From NCBI GenBank assembly GCA_025963345.1, contig JAOPUS010000365.1, forward strand, positions 1 to 13,687: DNA of 13,687 bases, written 5' to 3'. Both the position numbers and the translations under genes were made by a program. Source of the stretch: Blastococcus sp. (GTDB lineage Bacteria > Actinomycetota > Actinomycetes > Mycobacteriales > Geodermatophilaceae). The notes beneath the pieces are model-generated. The model saw nothing but the letters and a program-made list of their open reading frames with translations. It searched no databases and had not been told where the DNA came from. The number at the start of each line of letters is the position of its first letter. Within the stretch, counting starts at the first letter, position 1. Below are positions 13,686 through 13,687 of this stretch, one piece after another.

Positions 13686-13687
13686 AA

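Noticed and set aside
1..13687. Mycofactocin precursor (MftA-type C-terminal peptide), transposases, CRISPR repeats, phage or toxin-antitoxin genes
   Set aside because: Looked for because of the MftG-like GMC and the deletion remnant; no matching short peptide, DDE/integrase motif, regular repeat array or toxin-antitoxin pair was seen.

Overview
This is a very GC-rich window (strong G/C preference at third codon positions, many GTG starts) from an actinobacterium. The gene content, codon use and tRNA sequences would fit a Geodermatophilaceae-type organism (Blastococcus, Geodermatophilus or Modestobacter-like), but that family-level placement is inference. No insertion sequence, phage gene, CRISPR array or rRNA is visible. 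The window reads as ordinary chromosomal DNA with several lineage-specific genes.

Layout. Positions 1-123 hold the last 40 codons of an M23 peptidase, closed by a strong stem-loop that faces a convergent lipoprotein gene (194-712, minus). Sharing a 49-bp divergent gap with that lipoprotein is a tight three-gene plus-strand operon (762-4484): a metallo-beta-lactamase-fold hydrolase, a short class I adenylate-forming acyl-CoA ligase and a GMC flavin oxidoreductase. Each gene overlaps the next by 4 or 8 bp. The GMC gene ends 2 bp from the end of a convergent class A penicillin-binding protein (4487-6595, minus).

Divergent from the PBP, after a 230-bp gap with a perfect 15-bp palindrome, is a 106-codon relic of a phosphotriesterase-family protein (6826-7146). 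Its N-terminal metal-site motif is joined in frame to the normal C-terminus and the whole middle of the barrel is missing. A small single-span membrane protein (7202-7420, minus) follows, with an apparently leaderless promoter. Then come about 370 bp of weakly structured DNA with candidate promoters, an eight-span membrane protein (7826-8707) and an overlapping flavoprotein (8700-10475). The flavoprotein belongs to the fused response regulator/thioredoxin-reductase-like family, but its receiver domain has lost the phosphoacceptor Asp and it has no cysteine at all.

Next are a short GT4-like glycosyltransferase (10540-11580), an unrecognised 450-residue Cys/His-containing protein behind a perfect -35 box (11651-13003), an unrecognised 157-codon ORF (13103-13576), and tandem minus-strand tRNA-Phe(GAA) and tRNA-Asp(GTC) genes. 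The last ORF reads antisense into tRNA-Phe.

How they may work together. The hydrolase/ligase/GMC trio looks like a co-translated small-molecule pathway: alcohol oxidation, acid activation, and ester or thioester hydrolysis. The GMC resembles the MftG (mycofactocin-associated) group by my recollection, but no mycofactocin biosynthesis gene is in the window. The rest are cell-envelope genes and conserved actinobacterial hypotheticals. The most unusual items are the internally deleted phosphotriesterase, the cysteine-free receiver/flavoreductase chimera, the unknown Cys/His protein and the ORF/tRNA antisense overlap.
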